Shown: positions 23,035 to 36,900, counted from the first letter of the stretch. The stretch: 64,000 nucleotides of DNA from Tetragonia tetragonoides (GCA_038025085.1 CM076139.1:47534807-47598806), one strand, 5' to 3'. The notes: generated from the sequence alone by a model not told the origin. Program-made: numbers and translations.

Positions 23035-24002
23035 AACACAAATAAATTTGAGGCTTTAATTTATAACCAAACAAGTAAACTGAATATAATAAGGATTTTT
23101 GGTACATTCTCAAAATGTGATAAATCCCTTATCTCTCATGTATTCATATATTTGATTTTCACATGTTATTTTAATGCTTAACATGTAAAAATTGAATTTT
23201 TCTATTTTTCAATGTATCTACATTCTCGAAACGTGATTATCAAATTAGGAGCATTTAGTCTTCGTTCTTTTCAACTGAAAGAAATTAAATGAATTGTACT
23301 GAAAAAAGAATTGATTTTTTTAATTGAACCTCTAACTAGTTAAAAGTCATTCAAACCTGTTCAGTATTGGACTCATTTGAAAATATGGTTTGAGATCTTT
23401 CCAATTAAATAAGTATCATAATAGATTCATTTTGTAATAAAATATTATCTGATTGATAACTTACACATAAACTAAGCTGAATTGAATTTAAATGAAATTA
23501 ATCTGAGTACAATAGAGTATTAGGACATGGATCGAGTAACATTACTCTTTTTTCTATTATTATTATTGGTGACTAATAGGCCAAAAGATATTAATGTGGA
23601 CCGGTGAAGGGGTAATGCCGAATGGAGCATATCAGCCCACAAGAAAACCCCAATTAACCGGTGCTCTTATATCATATGTATGGACTATGGAGGAAGGTGC
23701 ACCCATCCAAATTAATACTACCTACGGCCCAACAAAAACGATTACCAATTTACCATCCTATTTTCTTACCTCTGCCCATTTAAATTTTGGGAATTGATGT
23801 ATCTATTTAAGTGTGCAAAACCTTGTATAGACTTAGCACATGATGGATCAATGAACTAAATTTTTTTAAATATATCCTCTGTGTCTTCAAATGTTTGCAC
23901 CAATATTCTTGATCCACGATGTACTAAGTGCATACAAAACATGCTAATTTAAGGGCAACTGAGATCACCTAAAAATCTGTAAAGTTCTCATTTGGTTATA
24001 CT
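23035..24002. other. Intergenic region with no recognised feature
   Basis: AT-rich, non-coding. A 67-codon open frame at 23594-23797 matches nothing I know and has no coding context. Confidence 0.45.
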
Positions 24003-24115
24003 TTTTCTTTTTTGGTTCACAACCAAGGGCTTCATCCTAAGGCGAGATTCGAACCCTCTTACATTGGTTAATGTTGGATGAATCTCTACCATTCAACCAC
24101 ACACCTCCTTGATTC
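24003..24115 (-). mobile_element. tRNA-derived SINE fragment (second copy near 63200)
   Basis: On the minus strand a GTGGTTGAATGGTAGAG A-box region is followed by AGGGTTCGAATCTCG, a good RNA polymerase III B box, then a non-tRNA tail ending in an A-rich stretch. A diverged relative lies at about 63200-63290 (minus). It does not fold as a complete tRNA. Confidence 0.55.
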
Positions 24116-24134
24116 CCATTTGGTTATACTTCTT

Positions 24135-24418
24135 TTATTTTTTTGATAGTCAAAAAGAGGGTGCAAGTGAATGGCGACCGAGGCACCTCCTGCTACGTCA
24201 TATTCGGACTCTCATGTTCAATAGCGAACATATCAGACTAGCTGAACAATCAGCGCAAACACTGGCCCCATCAACGTAGCACCAACATGAGGCTAGTATA
24301 GTTTCTAGAAGCCAGCAGACACAAGGCATGGGGGAGAATGGAGATTCAAACCCATGACATTGCCTTACCAAACCACTTGGAAGTAAGCTTGGAACCACTA
24401 GATCACCACCTTTTTGGT
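24135..24418 (-). mobile_element. tRNA-derived SINE with a 17-bp target duplication
   Basis: A perfect duplication ATTTGGTTATACTTCTT flanks the element (24118-24134 and 24419-24435). On the minus strand it starts with a tRNA-like head containing GATCTAGTGGTTCC (A box) and GGGTTTGAATCTC (B box) and ends in GACTATCAAAAAAATAA. Related copies occur at 39728-42918 (split) and about 42948-43090. A 284-bp length, pol III boxes, A-rich tail and long duplication identify a SINE. Confidence 0.85.
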
Positions 24419-24435
24419 ATTTGGTTATACTTCTT

Positions 24436-25026
24436 AGTAGGGACATCTTGATACCAAAAAGTGGCGAAGAATCAATCCTTTGTAGCTAGTCATTGATTGA
24501 TGAGGAAGCTCAAGTTTCCCCAAGTGGGTTCATATTTGATTCTCCAAAAGAGAAAACAACGCACTCCAATTCTTGCCACGCCTACATCCACCATTATTTC
24601 TCTTTCTCCCTATCGTCAGCTCCATTCCAATTAGCTAGGACTAGATACTTTAGCTCGTCACAAAATGGTGAATAATAATAAATGCTCTTCTTTTTTGCTT
24701 TCCTATATTTCCCTAAGATCTCTCTCATTTAAAAAAGACTATGAAGGTAAAATTAAAGTTAAAAGTCTTTTACTATCTTCACAAAACAATATGTCCCATT
24801 TATTATAATCCACTATATATATGTATGTGAACCCTTCCAAATCTTACACTTAAGGAGCTAAGCTAACTTTCTTTGCTTTCTCTTGCCTTCCCTCACCAAA
24901 CCACTAAAGAAGCTACTAATTTTATACATCATTTCTCGGAAAATTTACATTTCTTGTTAGTAAATCTACTGATAATTGGTACGAGTATCTGGTAACTGGT
25001 AGCCGGTACCTAGTAACTAAAAGTTA
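24436..25026 (+). promoter_or_regulatory. Probable promoter and 5' UTR of the UMAMIT gene
   Basis: A TATA-like CACTATATATATG at 24811-24823 lies about 210 bp upstream of the ATG at 25027. Repeated short motifs (GGTA/GGTAACTGGTAGCCGGTACC) occur just before the start codon. No other feature is seen. Confidence 0.45.
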
Positions 25027-27965
25027 ATGGTGACGGAGATGATGATGAGAAAATTTTGTGAATTGCTCGAGCAGTCGAAACCTTACTTAGCCATGATATG
25101 TTTACAGTTTGGGTATGCTGGCATGAACATTATAACCAAAGTTTCTCTCAATAGAGGGATGAGCCACTATGTACTTGTGGTTTACAGGCATGCATTTGCA
25201 ACGGCTGTCATTGCCCCCTTTGCACTTATCCTCGAGAGGTATTTATTTATTTGTATAATTAGTTAGCTAGAATTAAATTGCATGTGTGAATCAATGAGAT
25301 TTTGACCTCTATATATATTGGTCAAAATTAATTAAAGCAAATGATCATTATTTTCAACATGATTTCAGGAAAGCGCAACCAAAGATCACGTTGAAAATAT
25401 TCATACAAATCTTCGTCTTGGGTCTTCTGGGGTTAGTAACTCAAAACTTATTCTCGAGTAAGAAAGATGAATTCACTTGCTACCACTCACTAATTATCTA
25501 ACTAAGATTGTGTTAACGTTCATTTTCACAGGACTGATCAAGTGAATTGACCTCCACTGAACTGAATATTAATATGTGAGGGGAAAAAAAAAATAGATCA
25601 CTTGCACTTTTTTAAAGTGAACTGAACTGAACCGAACCAATTATTAAGAAAAAGAACACACGTAATATGCATTTTTCCCTACATAAGATTATTGTATTTG
25701 AGTAAATTATCAAAAAAAAAAAGAAAAGAGGCAATTGTATTCATTAGTAATGGAGCTTGTATTTGACAGGCCGGTGATTGATCAAAACCTTTATTATGCG
25801 GGGCTAAAATTCACGTCACCAACCTATTCCTGCGCCATGAGCAACATGCTTCCTGCTATGACATTCCTCATGGCCGTCTTATGCAGGTAATAATTCACGA
25901 TTTTTTTCTAAGAGCAAGTCTTGTGTAAGATAAATTTACAGTAAAAAAATGATCACTTTAGAAATATAGGGGTCTCTTATTCTGGACAGTGATCCTTGTT
26001 TCACTAAAAATAAAGTAATTCAAGTCTCACTGAAAGCTATGGTAAAACCGCCCTTATAAGTTTTTGTGTATTTTGAAACTCAGGATGAAAAAAGTAAACA
26101 TAAAGAAAATAAGATGTCAAGCAAAGGTGGCTGGAACATTGGTGACTGTGGGTGGAGCAATGTTGATGACATTGTACAAAGGTCCCATCCTAGAGATGGT
26201 GTGGACTAAACATCTTCATCCTCGTACATCCTACTTCACTGACACCACCGGTAACCATGACAAAGATTGGTTCAAGGGTTCAATTCTTCTTATCATTGCC
26301 ACTTTCGCTTGGGCTTCATTCTTCATCCTCCAAGTAAGCACTAGCTTATGAGTGTGTTCTTTTCCACTTAAGCCATAAACTGAACTGAACTATACTGAAG
26401 TCAACTGAATAGTAATATGTGAGAGAAAAATAAAGTATATCACTAAACTTCACTGAACTAAACTAAATTAAACTAAATTAACCAAAAAACGAGTGCAAAA
26501 GAACACACCCTAATTCGCGAGGTTAAAAAATAGTTGGGCGAATAGCCTAAGCAATTACTCCCTCCGTACACATACAAATAAGTGTGCCCTATGTGGCTAT
26601 GTTACTAGGTCGAATTGAACTTTGGCTATGAATATATATTTCAAATTAAGTACTGTACAAGTAAGATTAATATGATGAAAGCTAAAAATGTAACAATCCA
26701 TATATTTAGAATGGTAAAAAATTTCCACAAGGTAATTGTCAAAATTTGACATGAAATATTTAGGACGTACTTTTTTGTGATGAGTATACTATTTCTAATT
26801 TATATCGAGGTATCTACGTACTGTGGATCATTATGATTATTTTTCCGCATTTACTTACTTTGTGATGAGTATATAAAAGCACCACCACCACGTTACTCAT
26901 GCAGTTAATATAAAATTGACTTACATGATGTATGTGATCTCTAATAGGCAATGGCATTGAGGGTGTACAAGAACCACCAACTGTCTCTAACAACGCTGGT
27001 GTGTCTCATTGGCACTCTACAATCAATAGCGGTGACATTTACGGTGGAACACAAGCTTTCTGTTTGGAGAATTGGGTGGGACATGAATCTTCTTGCTGCT
27101 GCATATGCGGTATTACACCATCATCTTCATTTTCATCTTTTTTATTTTTATTATTTAATCAAAAAAATTTATATGAGTAGGCTTCATATCTGAAGTGGTA
27201 CCTGTAACAAAAAAAAAAAAAAAAAAAAGAAGTGATAATACCGTATATGAAAAGTGATACCTCCCGACAAAAAAAATGATCTCCTTATAAAAGATTTTTT
27301 TTTAATTTTTAAATAAGTATGATGTTTGTGGATTATGTTTTAATTATATTGCGGGTGTAGGGAATTGTGACATCAAGCATATCATACTACGTGCAAGGGC
27401 TGGTAATGAAGAAGAGAGGGCCTGTCTTTGTGACTGCTTTTAGCCCTTTGATGATGATTATTGTTGCCATCATGGGATCTTTCATCTTGGCTGAAAAGAT
27501 TTTTCTTGGAGGGTTAGTTTGTTTCTTTCTTTTTATTTTAATTTTACCTCTAATTTTAGTCTTGTGTCACTGTGTGAGACCAACTCACAGTAAAATGTGG
27601 TCACTATTATATTTCGTTCTTTTAATTAAGTAGCTTTTATTTCACTAAAAAGTAATTATCGTCTAACATAAAGTTACGATAAGACCATCTTATACAAGCT
27701 TTAACTCTATATATATTGTTCTTACTGCAGTGTACTTGGTGCTATCTTAATAGTTATTGGCCTATATTCGGTTTTGTGGGGTAAACACAAGGAGAATTTA
27801 GACAAGGAAACTAGTGATCAAATACCAGAATCAATCAAGGATCATCATCAAGCGAACAACAACATGATACAGATGACAGGCGATATTGACGTGCATTACA
27901 AAGCAAATCATCATCAAGCTACTACTAATCTTCCCTCCAACAAAATAACTTCCATTGAACCTTAA
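25027..27965 (+). CDS. UMAMIT/WAT1-related (EamA, nodulin MtN21) transporter
   Basis: Seven exons (25027-25238, 25369-25431, 25770-25886, 26084-26333, 26948-27109, 27361-27512, 27731-27965) join in frame to 396 residues, the usual length. The protein carries two EamA halves with about ten membrane helices: LQFGYAGMNIITKVSL opens the first half, DQNLYYAGLKFTSPTY and GGAMLMTLYKGP follow, then the second half with RGPVFVTAFSPLMMI and a closing GLYSVLWGK. The hydrophilic C-terminal tail of about 55 residues is His- and Asn-rich. Family members move amino acids, auxin or other metabolites across the plasma or vacuolar membrane; from memory the sequence resembles the SIAR1/UMAMIT18 group more than WAT1 itself. 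The substrate is inference. All splice sites are GT-AG and no lesion is seen. Introns 2 and 4 contain MITE-like repeats. Confidence 0.92.
26352..26510. mobile_element. Small MITE with GTGTGTTCTTTTCCACTT ends, in intron 4
   Basis: The left end GTGTGTTCTTTTCCACTTA is an inverted match to the right end GTGCAAAAGAACACACCC. The interior is rich in CTGAACTGAACT. Similar ends occur in intron 2 of the same gene (about 25513-25665), at 37350-37400 and at the right edge of the window (63852 onward), so this is a repeated family. Confidence 0.55.
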
Positions 27966-28286
27966 ATCAATTTGGAGGCGATGGGTGGAGAAATTATTAC
28001 ATGGTCCGGGACGGCGAGATCAATGCTTCCATCTCTTAAAAAATAAGTGAAGTCCACTTAAATTCACTCTGCCCAAAAGTGATAATTGTGAGAGGTGCAT
28101 GGAATGGTTGGAGACCATCTAATAATTTCTACGATGGGTGGGCCTGTTTTTGTGTTTAGCCCACATGTTTTCTTCTTTTTATTTTGTTTTTGTTAAAGCT
28201 GTATTTCTCTTTTTTGTGTAACAATGAAATGCCACTTCATTTCATCCTTTATTTTGGGTACATGTCTTACTCGATCTTATCCTTTA
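27966..28286. other. 3' flank of the UMAMIT gene
   Basis: Probable 3' UTR and downstream spacer; AATAAA-like signals are not clear. No other feature. Confidence 0.4.
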
Positions 28287-28583
28287 GGGCTCGTTTACTT
28301 GCTTGCAATTAAATGCAATGCAATACAATCATTTTATAAAGTAGATGTGGGGTGAAAAGGAAATGAGTGGGAGAAGAGAAATTGGGAAAAGTGGGGTTGA
28401 TTGCATGATCCAATGTAATCACAATTGCTCAATTTTTTCCATGTAATGATGATTACTTTGGATGTTATAATCAATCTCACACTTCTCATCTCCTTCCTCC
28501 CCCTTCTTCCTTTTTCACCTCACATCTACCCTTTAAAGTGATTTCATTACAATAGATTTGATTACAAGCAAGTAAACGCCACC
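28287..28583. mobile_element. Tourist-like MITE (PIF/Harbinger type)
   Basis: Ends GGGCTCGTTTACTTGCTTG and, inverted, GGTGGCGTTTACTTGCTTG, flanked by TTA (28284-28286 and 28584-28586). Length 297 bp, non-coding. It shares its interior with 32239-32507 and the truncated copy at 1037-1215. TTA/TAA duplications are typical of the PIF/Harbinger superfamily. Confidence 0.8.
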
Positions 28584-28784
28584 TTAGTTGCACTACTCAA
28601 CATTTGTAAAAAAAAAAAAAGAAAAAATAAAATTGTTAAATTTAATGGAGAAGTAAAATTTTGTACTTCTTGTTTGATTAGTTTCATTTATATGGACAAA
28701 ATGATAAGAAAACTATGGCAAAAGAGTACGTATTTTGATGGTGCTATAGGCCCGTTTGACCTACCTTTTACCAACTTCTCAATC

Positions 28785-29045
28785 TCCTCCCAAATTTGTT
28801 CTTCCTCACACCATTTTCATCCATTCTCCACTCTATCTCCAACTTCTAATAAGTTGAAATATAGCTACAATTGGACTTGAACTAGAAGCTACAATTGGAC
28901 TTGAACTAGAAGCTATAATTTGTAACTTCTTCTTCTCCTTCCACTTCTACCTTTGTTTCAACTTCTAGATCAAGTTGAATAATATGAAGGTGGGAGTGGA
29001 TGAAAATGAGGTAGAGAAGAACAAATTTGGGAGGAGACGATGAAA
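28785..29045. repeat. Foldback repeat
   Basis: CTCCTCCCAAATTTGTTCTT on the left is inverted on the right as AAGAACAAATTTGGGAGGAG, and the match extends inward through ATGGATGAAAATG-type sequence. A 24-bp tandem duplication (unit at 28864 and 28888) and CAACTTCT repeats lie inside. This is a MITE-like foldback of unassigned type. Confidence 0.55.
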
Positions 29046-30995
29046 TTTGGGGAGCATATATCTCTTATTCTTTATATCCTCTTCATGCATTTCACTTTTT
29101 ATGTTATGAAATTCTGATATACTTAGTATGATATATCATTCGAACTTGTTAAAAGTTACTGGAGCTTATTGGAACATAAAGAAATCTCAGTGACAAAATT
29201 TCTAATCCTGAATATGTCAGCTGCCTTTTATGTTTTTAATCAAAAGCAGAATATACAAAATTATTTGTAACAAGCTGCCTTACTGGTTTATGGACTGATT
29301 CTTTTAGAATGACAAAGACATTCGACCTACTTCAAGAGTATAAAATAGGCAGCTCCTTGAAAGTACAGCTTCCTACCATAACAAACAATCCAAATTAAAA
29401 TGTAGTTGAAACTTGATACTTGAAACTGAGACTGCACGTATTAGTGCAATGCATTATTGTTAGGTAATAAAGCACACAGTTTTGTTTCACAATAATTGAT
29501 GAAATAATCAAGATTAAACAAAGAAACAATTTGTCGCATGCATGGTATCCGCATGCAATTAAACAGTGCGAGTTTGGATCGAATTAGATTCGTGATTGTA
29601 AACAAAGGACTGGGAGAGAAAAGAAAATAGAAACGATACGTGATCCCGTGCTTTATGCTCATAAAGTCATAATATCTTTACTGAGTTATAATATCTGAAA
29701 TTCAAATATGTTTGGCAGAACTAGCTCTTTTGCTAGCTGAAATGTCAGAATATGGTAAGAAAATAACGAATGTTCTTATCGAATAGTAACAAATTATTTC
29801 AAATTATCTCAAATATGTTTTTATCGAACTAGCTTCATGCTCCCCTGAGTTTTTTTTTTTTTTTCTTTGAAGATTACTTATTCAAAGTATATATATTTCT
29901 TTTGGATTAGTATTCAAAGATAAGAACCTTTCAAATGATTAAAAGAGGTGTCACATTTTGATTGAAAAATTGTGAGTAATACACTTTTTCTTTATTAATA
30001 ATTCATGAACATCCTAAACTATCACTTTTAACAATGACAACTAGTTTTAAACAAAGGAAGTAAATACTTTCATTAAGTTTAGAAAGATGATCAAGATGAT
30101 TAACTTGAGCAACAGAAGTTGCTAAATTTGTAACTATCGTCGGCTGTCACGTAACATAGAAGAGTAGTGGGATATAATTATGTTGCTAAATTGTGTTGGA
30201 ATAGCACATAAAATAAAATGCTGAAACAACTGAAACATTAACATAACGATTCCAAAGAACAAAGGAGCCAATGGCAGATCAAAATCATTGTATCTGAGTC
30301 ATCTTATTAATAAGCATTTCAACTTTCGGCAAAGTTGCATATTTGTGGGAATCATCAAAGTGGGAGATGATTACCCTCAGATGTCATGCAATTGACATCA
30401 TCTTCAGAATAGTCGACTTGATTCACATTTCTGTAACCATCCACGACCTTGATTTTAAGCTATTCTCGATTTTATTTAAGTGTAGTGCGTAAACGGGAAA
30501 ATGGGGTATTGGAGAGAATCCTATCCCTTATAAATTATGATAATGATGATCTAATTAACTCCGAACGAAAATAAGTCCAAGAGAGTGTACAGCAACTGAA
30601 GAAGCAAATTTTTTCTGATCATGCAAATTCTGTAAAGCTAATGATTTAGATCTAAAATTAGCACAGTTAGACATCACTGAAGAAGGAAAGTAGAAACAGG
30701 GGCGACATCGGAAACCTCTGTCAGAAGAAACAATAAATTGACAGCAAAAGCTCAGGAACATTCTTCATCAACAGAATTTCACACATATTAACAACTAATT
30801 TTATGGAAGACACTCTAAATATACCAGATCTCGACATATATCAAGGAAGATCAGTTCACCATCATTTCCCCCTATATTGTGCTGTTTCATAATAACCAAA
30901 TCCTCTTAAATTTCCAATGTACACTGCCCCATAATATTTCCACATCCATTTCCCGGCCTAAGCAATAAGGACGCCATCCATGAGCAAGGGGAGGG
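29046..30995. other. Intergenic region downstream of the MAP65 gene
   Basis: AT-rich sequence without a convincing gene. The part from about 30840 to 30995 is probably the MAP65 3' UTR (minus strand). Confidence 0.45.
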
Positions 30996-33900
30996 TTAGT
31001 TACCCCGAGAGATAGGCTCATCTTTAGCAAGCGCCACAAAGTTGACAGGTACAACTCTCACACTATCTCTACGTTCTTTGGTACCTGAGATACCAAGGCG
31101 CCCTGAGGGAGTTCCTAGCCTGCGAGCAATGGGAGTCCCGGGTATTGAGTTGTGATTGGTGCTCTGACCCAATGGCTTTTTGACATTAGGCCTGGAACCA
31201 AAGATCGCTTCTTTCTCTGTAGCAATCTGTTCTTGTAGCTTTTTCTGTTCCTGTGAAATTCAAAGCAAAACAATTTCATTCTTACTGTTCTTCATTCTAA
31301 ATGATCTGCTCACTTTGGCTTGTTCATTCTATAATAATAACATGAAGCAGAGCATAATATAACTCATATTATCTCAGAGCAAAGTAACTCTTCTTCATTC
31401 TTGTTTTTATGGATTCAAATTTAGAGGATTCAAATGATATCCAGTCTTTATTGCCCATCTTTGCTAAGACAAGCTGATATCTTCCACTAACATATTAGAA
31501 AGTAGTTTAAAAGGAAGACTATAGTTCAGATGCAATGGATCATAAGCATACCCGAGTCCTACGTTTCTCCTCTTCCCTCTGCTGACGCTGCAAAATGTCT
31601 TCTTCTAATTGATGTAACAAAGGTTCCTGAAAGTTTGGTAAGCAAATTATTTACAAGTAGAAAAGAAGGTTGATCAGGGACTCATGGGAGAAAGAAACCA
31701 ATGGGAAAGGTGAGTTACCTTGTCATATAGGAATGGCATTCCTTTCTCAACCTCCCAAGCTTTAACTTTTGACATCAAATTCTCAACAAGAGCTACATAA
31801 GAAAGATTGAGCCTCATGAAACAACAATGCAACTCGTTTTAGGAGTATGGGATTCTGAATTCAACATTACAATATAAAAGTGAAGATTGCCAAAATGGAC
31901 AGGTAGCATGGACAAGTTAAATCTTGCTATCCTAATACTTTCTAATGTCTTATCTGTGGTTTTCCACATCAAATGTGTTATCTGCAAATACATCCAGGAT
32001 TTCTCCTCCCATCACAAAGTTACTACCCCCAATTGATCATTTAGAGTCTCAAAGGAACAACTTTGACCATTCATTTCTTGCAATATTCATAAAGCTCTAA
32101 ATTCAAAAACAATATAGCAACTGTTAAAAAATAACTTCAAAATCACAACCTCAAACTTTCACTTGTTATCATAAACTCATGGTCATGTTTAAAAAGACAT
32201 TCAACTTGGATAGTTTCTTGTAACAAAGGTAGCAATAAGGTGGTGTTTACTTGCTTGTAATCAAATGTAATGCAATGCAATCATTTTAAAGGTTAGATGT
32301 GAGGTGGAAAAAAGGAAGGAGGGTGAGCAAGGAGATGGGAAAAGTGAGATTGATTATATGGGAAAAGTTGAGCAATTCTGATTACATTGGATCATGCAAT
32401 CAACCCCACTTTTCTCATCCCTCTCCTCCCATTCCTTCCCTTTTCACCCCACATCTACTCTATAAAATAATTGCATTGCATTTGATTGCTAGGAAGTAAA
32501 CGAACCCTAAGTAGATCATGTAGGAGACAAGGAAATGGAAGGAACAACATTCTCTTGCACCTATTCTTAAAATCCATGCAGTACAGGAGAAATTTCAGAG
32601 GCCTCTCGTATCTCTCTACCATCCAGTTATGCAAAAAGATGTGCAAGGACAGAAAGGTTTGCGCAAATAACAAAGAACAATGTGATATCAACATATCAAG
32701 TTTCATATATTTAACAGAAAATAGAAAAAGGAATAATCATTAACACATTAGATGCAGCCACTTGCCCCAGACCTAATGCCCCCCAAAAAAGAGCATCAGA
32801 GCTCCTGGCGCAGATACATATTGCCAGAGAAAATGAACGTCAACCTTGTAATGAACCTTTAATTCCTCACAAGTACAGAATTTGCTGACTAGAGTCAAAA
32901 CAAGCAACAGAATGAAGAATAGAAGCTCACATGGTAATTTGCTGACTAGAGTTCTTGCCTTTTCTGCCCTTTTCAAATTTTTATGTACACCTCTACCAGC
33001 GCTATATCTATTATCATCCTGAAGACAGAAGAACAAGAGGAAAAAACAAGTAAACAGCAGGAACACGAAATCCGGAAAATAGATAATCTTAATCAAACAC
33101 AGTTGGTCAAAATTCTATTACAGATCCAAATGTTCATATGTTTCATTGGTATCAGGGTTTTCCGCTACTAATCCCATTGGTCCTAAAGTTAACGACCTGG
33201 AAAAACCACCAGTGATCCTGAAGGGGCTCGAATTTGAGCACATGTCCATATCCTTTTAATGAAACAGTAAAAAAAGTAAGGAATATGGAAAGTCACCAAA
33301 ACAAATCAAATTATCTATTTATAGACGTTTTAAACTTTCTTAGCAATATTCTCTCTTTGAAACAGTGAAGATTCAAGGGAGTATAAATAAAACATAAAAA
33401 AATTCTTACACGTAATATAAGAAGAGTAGATCAAATATAAGTTATCTGTTGCTTCATTGATCAATCAGAACAGGGGGAAAAATAGTTCAGCCTAGAAATG
33501 ATGTTTCAAATATTACTAGCAACATGAAAGCCAAATAGTAACACTAGTTATTAAGAATGCACATGAAACACTATGACAATTCTAAGCTTTTACCTTTTCA
33601 TATCCATCTAGCCAACTTTCTTCTTCCAAGGCATGTTTCCACTTCTCCACTCTGTCCAGTATATCCTTCCTGCTCTGAGCTTCTTCTTTTGCTTGTCTTA
33701 TTTGATCATCCATACGAAAGAGAATATCAGACAAGTCAATGTTACCTGTGAAGCCATATATGCACAACCATCACCCTCTTTATTTCAGACATGCTACAAG
33801 TGTTTGCTCCCTAAGTCTCCCAAAAATATCCAAAATGAAACTCAGAGGAAGCAATGCTGTTGTATATCCATGTATGCTCATGACACTTGGCAAATGCCCA

Positions 33901-36900
33901 GTAAGGTAAAAGAAGATATGGTGAATACTAAGACAAATACATGAGTAAATAGTCATTTTCTGATAGATACAGATATTTCAAGCATAAACAGTGGAGAAAG
34001 TAAATTACAAAGGGGAAAAAGAAAAATAATGGAGCAATCCGTAAAATGAGGCTTGTACAAAAACAAACAGGCATTGTATCAGTATCTTCCCTCATTCACA
34101 ATATTTTCTTGAAGCAGCTGTGACTTAAGGGATGAAAAGCGAAGAAAGGAGTAGCATGAAAGACAGAGGAAAACTTGCCTATCTACAGCAAATCCAAGCT
34201 CAAAAGTAAAAAATGAAGTTGGGGGGGTGGGGGTGATTAAAACAAACCAGAGTCCATGAGGTTGATCAGCCTTTCCCTTGCTCCATGACTGTTGAAATCC
34301 ATATGGACCCCTCTATAAATTTCCTCTAGCTCAATTTGCCTCTTCAAAACCAGCTCTTTCATCTTACTAGATTTAAGAATGTTCAACTGCTCAACTTCCA
34401 TCTCAGCCTAGCGAAAAATGGCATATCAGACTCCATGGAGAAAACAGTAAAAGCTAACACAGAGTGAGATATTAATAACCATATAGCATATGCAGATGCA
34501 AGCAAACCTACACACTCACACATGGAGGGAGAGAAATTACCCGCTCAATGACATCAAGAGAAAGAGAACCTGGCTCTGAGACCTCGTCAACAGAGCAAGA
34601 TATTAAGCATGTAACTTTATCAAACTTTTTCTGGTCCACAGTTGAAGTATCTAAGAGATTCCACAGCTCTACAAGTGTGCTACCCAAATCTTGAATCTGT
34701 CAAACGAAAATTCAACTGCATTAAATTTGTGCCTTACAGCTCATAGAAGTATTAAGTATCAACCTGAATCATGTTGATAGGAGAAAGGAATCCAGATGGA
34801 TGTAGACTCTATGTTCATATGCAGAGGAAGAATTTGAAGAATCCTTGTTATAAATGTCTGAGGAATAAGCAGATGATTGATGCTTCTTCCCAATCCCTCC
34901 CATGGGTTAGCCCAACATGTACACTAGTATAAGTGAGAACTTCAAACACCATAATTTAATTACATAAGAATGACTACTCAACAGACAAGAAAGAACAAAA
35001 GTTTAAAAAGACAACCATATTCACATATCTTCTCCATAGGATCAAAGTGTGCATTAGACCCAATCCTGGATGAGCTACAAAGAGAATAACAGGGTATATT
35101 TTGGATAAGCTACATAAACACATTGATGTTATTTTTTTCCAAAAATTCCTGACCAGTTCCAGAAACACTGCTCATGAATTATTAGCATTTGGAAAATCTG
35201 GGGGCTCAAATGATACCACTGAGTAGATTTCTCAGGATACACAAACACAGTCAGAAACAAATTATTTCAATGCCGGCCCCATATAAAACCTAAGATAAAT
35301 TAAAAAAAACTAGAGATTTGAGAGGTGCGGATAGAATTACAAGTAGTTAGCTTTGGTATGCCACATGTTCTACCCAGACCTTGAAAAAATATATACGTGC
35401 GAACATCTTACTTCTGTTTTCTGTTTAAGTTTTTATTTTTTTGAAAATATGTGCAAGCATGTTATGCAGTTACAGGGAAAGGGTAAAAGTTAAAAAACCA
35501 GCTTTTTTGAATACCTTTTGTAACCTCCTTTGCTTCTCTTGCTTTAATGAATTTACAGCTCCCATAAGTTTAGCAAGAGTGTCATTGCTGATGCTCTTTA
35601 ATTGTCCAAATCCAGGATCAACCAAGCTGGGATGAGCCTCAGCTACTGTTTCTCTAAAGTCGATAGACATCACCACTGAAAGCTCATGTATTTTACTAAT
35701 ATGACTCTGAACTTTTTGTAGACGAAGAACCTGTGGAGAAAGAGAAATATCAGTGTCAAATCCAAATCTCCGGACACTCAAACTCTCAAAACAACTAGAT
35801 GAATAACCTTCTCATTCTGAAGCTCTTCAAGATGTGATTTACGTTCCGCTAGCCTTTTGGCTGTTAAATCCTTCTCATCCAGTTGCGGTTCTGCATTATT
35901 TATAAACTGATCATTCCCTGCTATCTCAGCACAGATACGAATTATCTGGGACTCAGTTTCTGAGAATTCCTTGACCCTTTGTTGTTTCTTTGCTCTCAGA
36001 TCATCCAAGATAGGTTCGACAGAAGATAGCTGCTCCCTTAGAGTACCTTTTGCCTTTTTATAGAAAATATCACATTGGGGGAGATAAAATCAATAAAGGA
36101 ATTAGATAACGGATTCAGTCCTTACTAAACTTGACAGCAATCTAAGAGCTATGTCATGAGAAGAGAAGCAAACCCGTGAAAATGATGTTCTCTCTCCAAG
36201 TACTGAAATAAGCTTAGCAACTTCAGCTTCAGCCTCAGTGAGTGACTGATAAAGATCAGCTTTATGCTTCCTTGTATTTTCCACCTTCCTTCGGTATATA
36301 TCGAGGCATTCTTGCTCAAGTTCTAAAAGCATCTTGTCTCTATCACAGTCACGCTCCCCAATTTCATCCCATATTTTCTAAATGACAAAACTTAAACTAA
36401 TCAGTCACAAAGTCCAGATTAAAACTGAAAGTCGCTGAAGTAAAGGAGTTGGACTAGACATTGAATTGAGAGAGGAAATGCTGAAGAGAACACCAGACTG
36501 CACTTTTCCACTAGCCGTCTGAATAAATTTAAGATTAACTAAGCATTTTCCTTCTCTTTCTTACTAAAGCTTAACTGACACTTAAAGGGGACAGGGAGTG
36601 ATGATAAGAAAGCACATTCCACTCTTTCTTTAACTGTCATGAACTTAAAGATCAACGGACATTTTCCTTTTCTTTGCCACTTCAACCTTAAAAGAAGACA
36701 GTGTTGTTGGATACCCAAATTTGATATAAAAGGACTTGAACTGAGGAATGCAATCCTAGACAAGATGTCTAAGAACTCATTAAAGCTAATCAGATCAAGT
36801 TTAAGTGACTTAAATTGATGCCAACCCTGGTATCTATATAGTCAGGTCAATTACATGCCAAAAAAGGTGAAACATTTCATCAAGATGATTCATAAAAGGG

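Noticed and set aside
23594..23797. A 67-codon open frame
   Set aside because: No recognisable family, promoter or splice context, and the surroundings are AT-rich spacer.
26556..26900. A Stowaway MITE starting TACTCCCTCCGTA in UMAMIT intron 4
   Set aside because: Only one terminus is recognisable; no inverted partner or second TA boundary was found.
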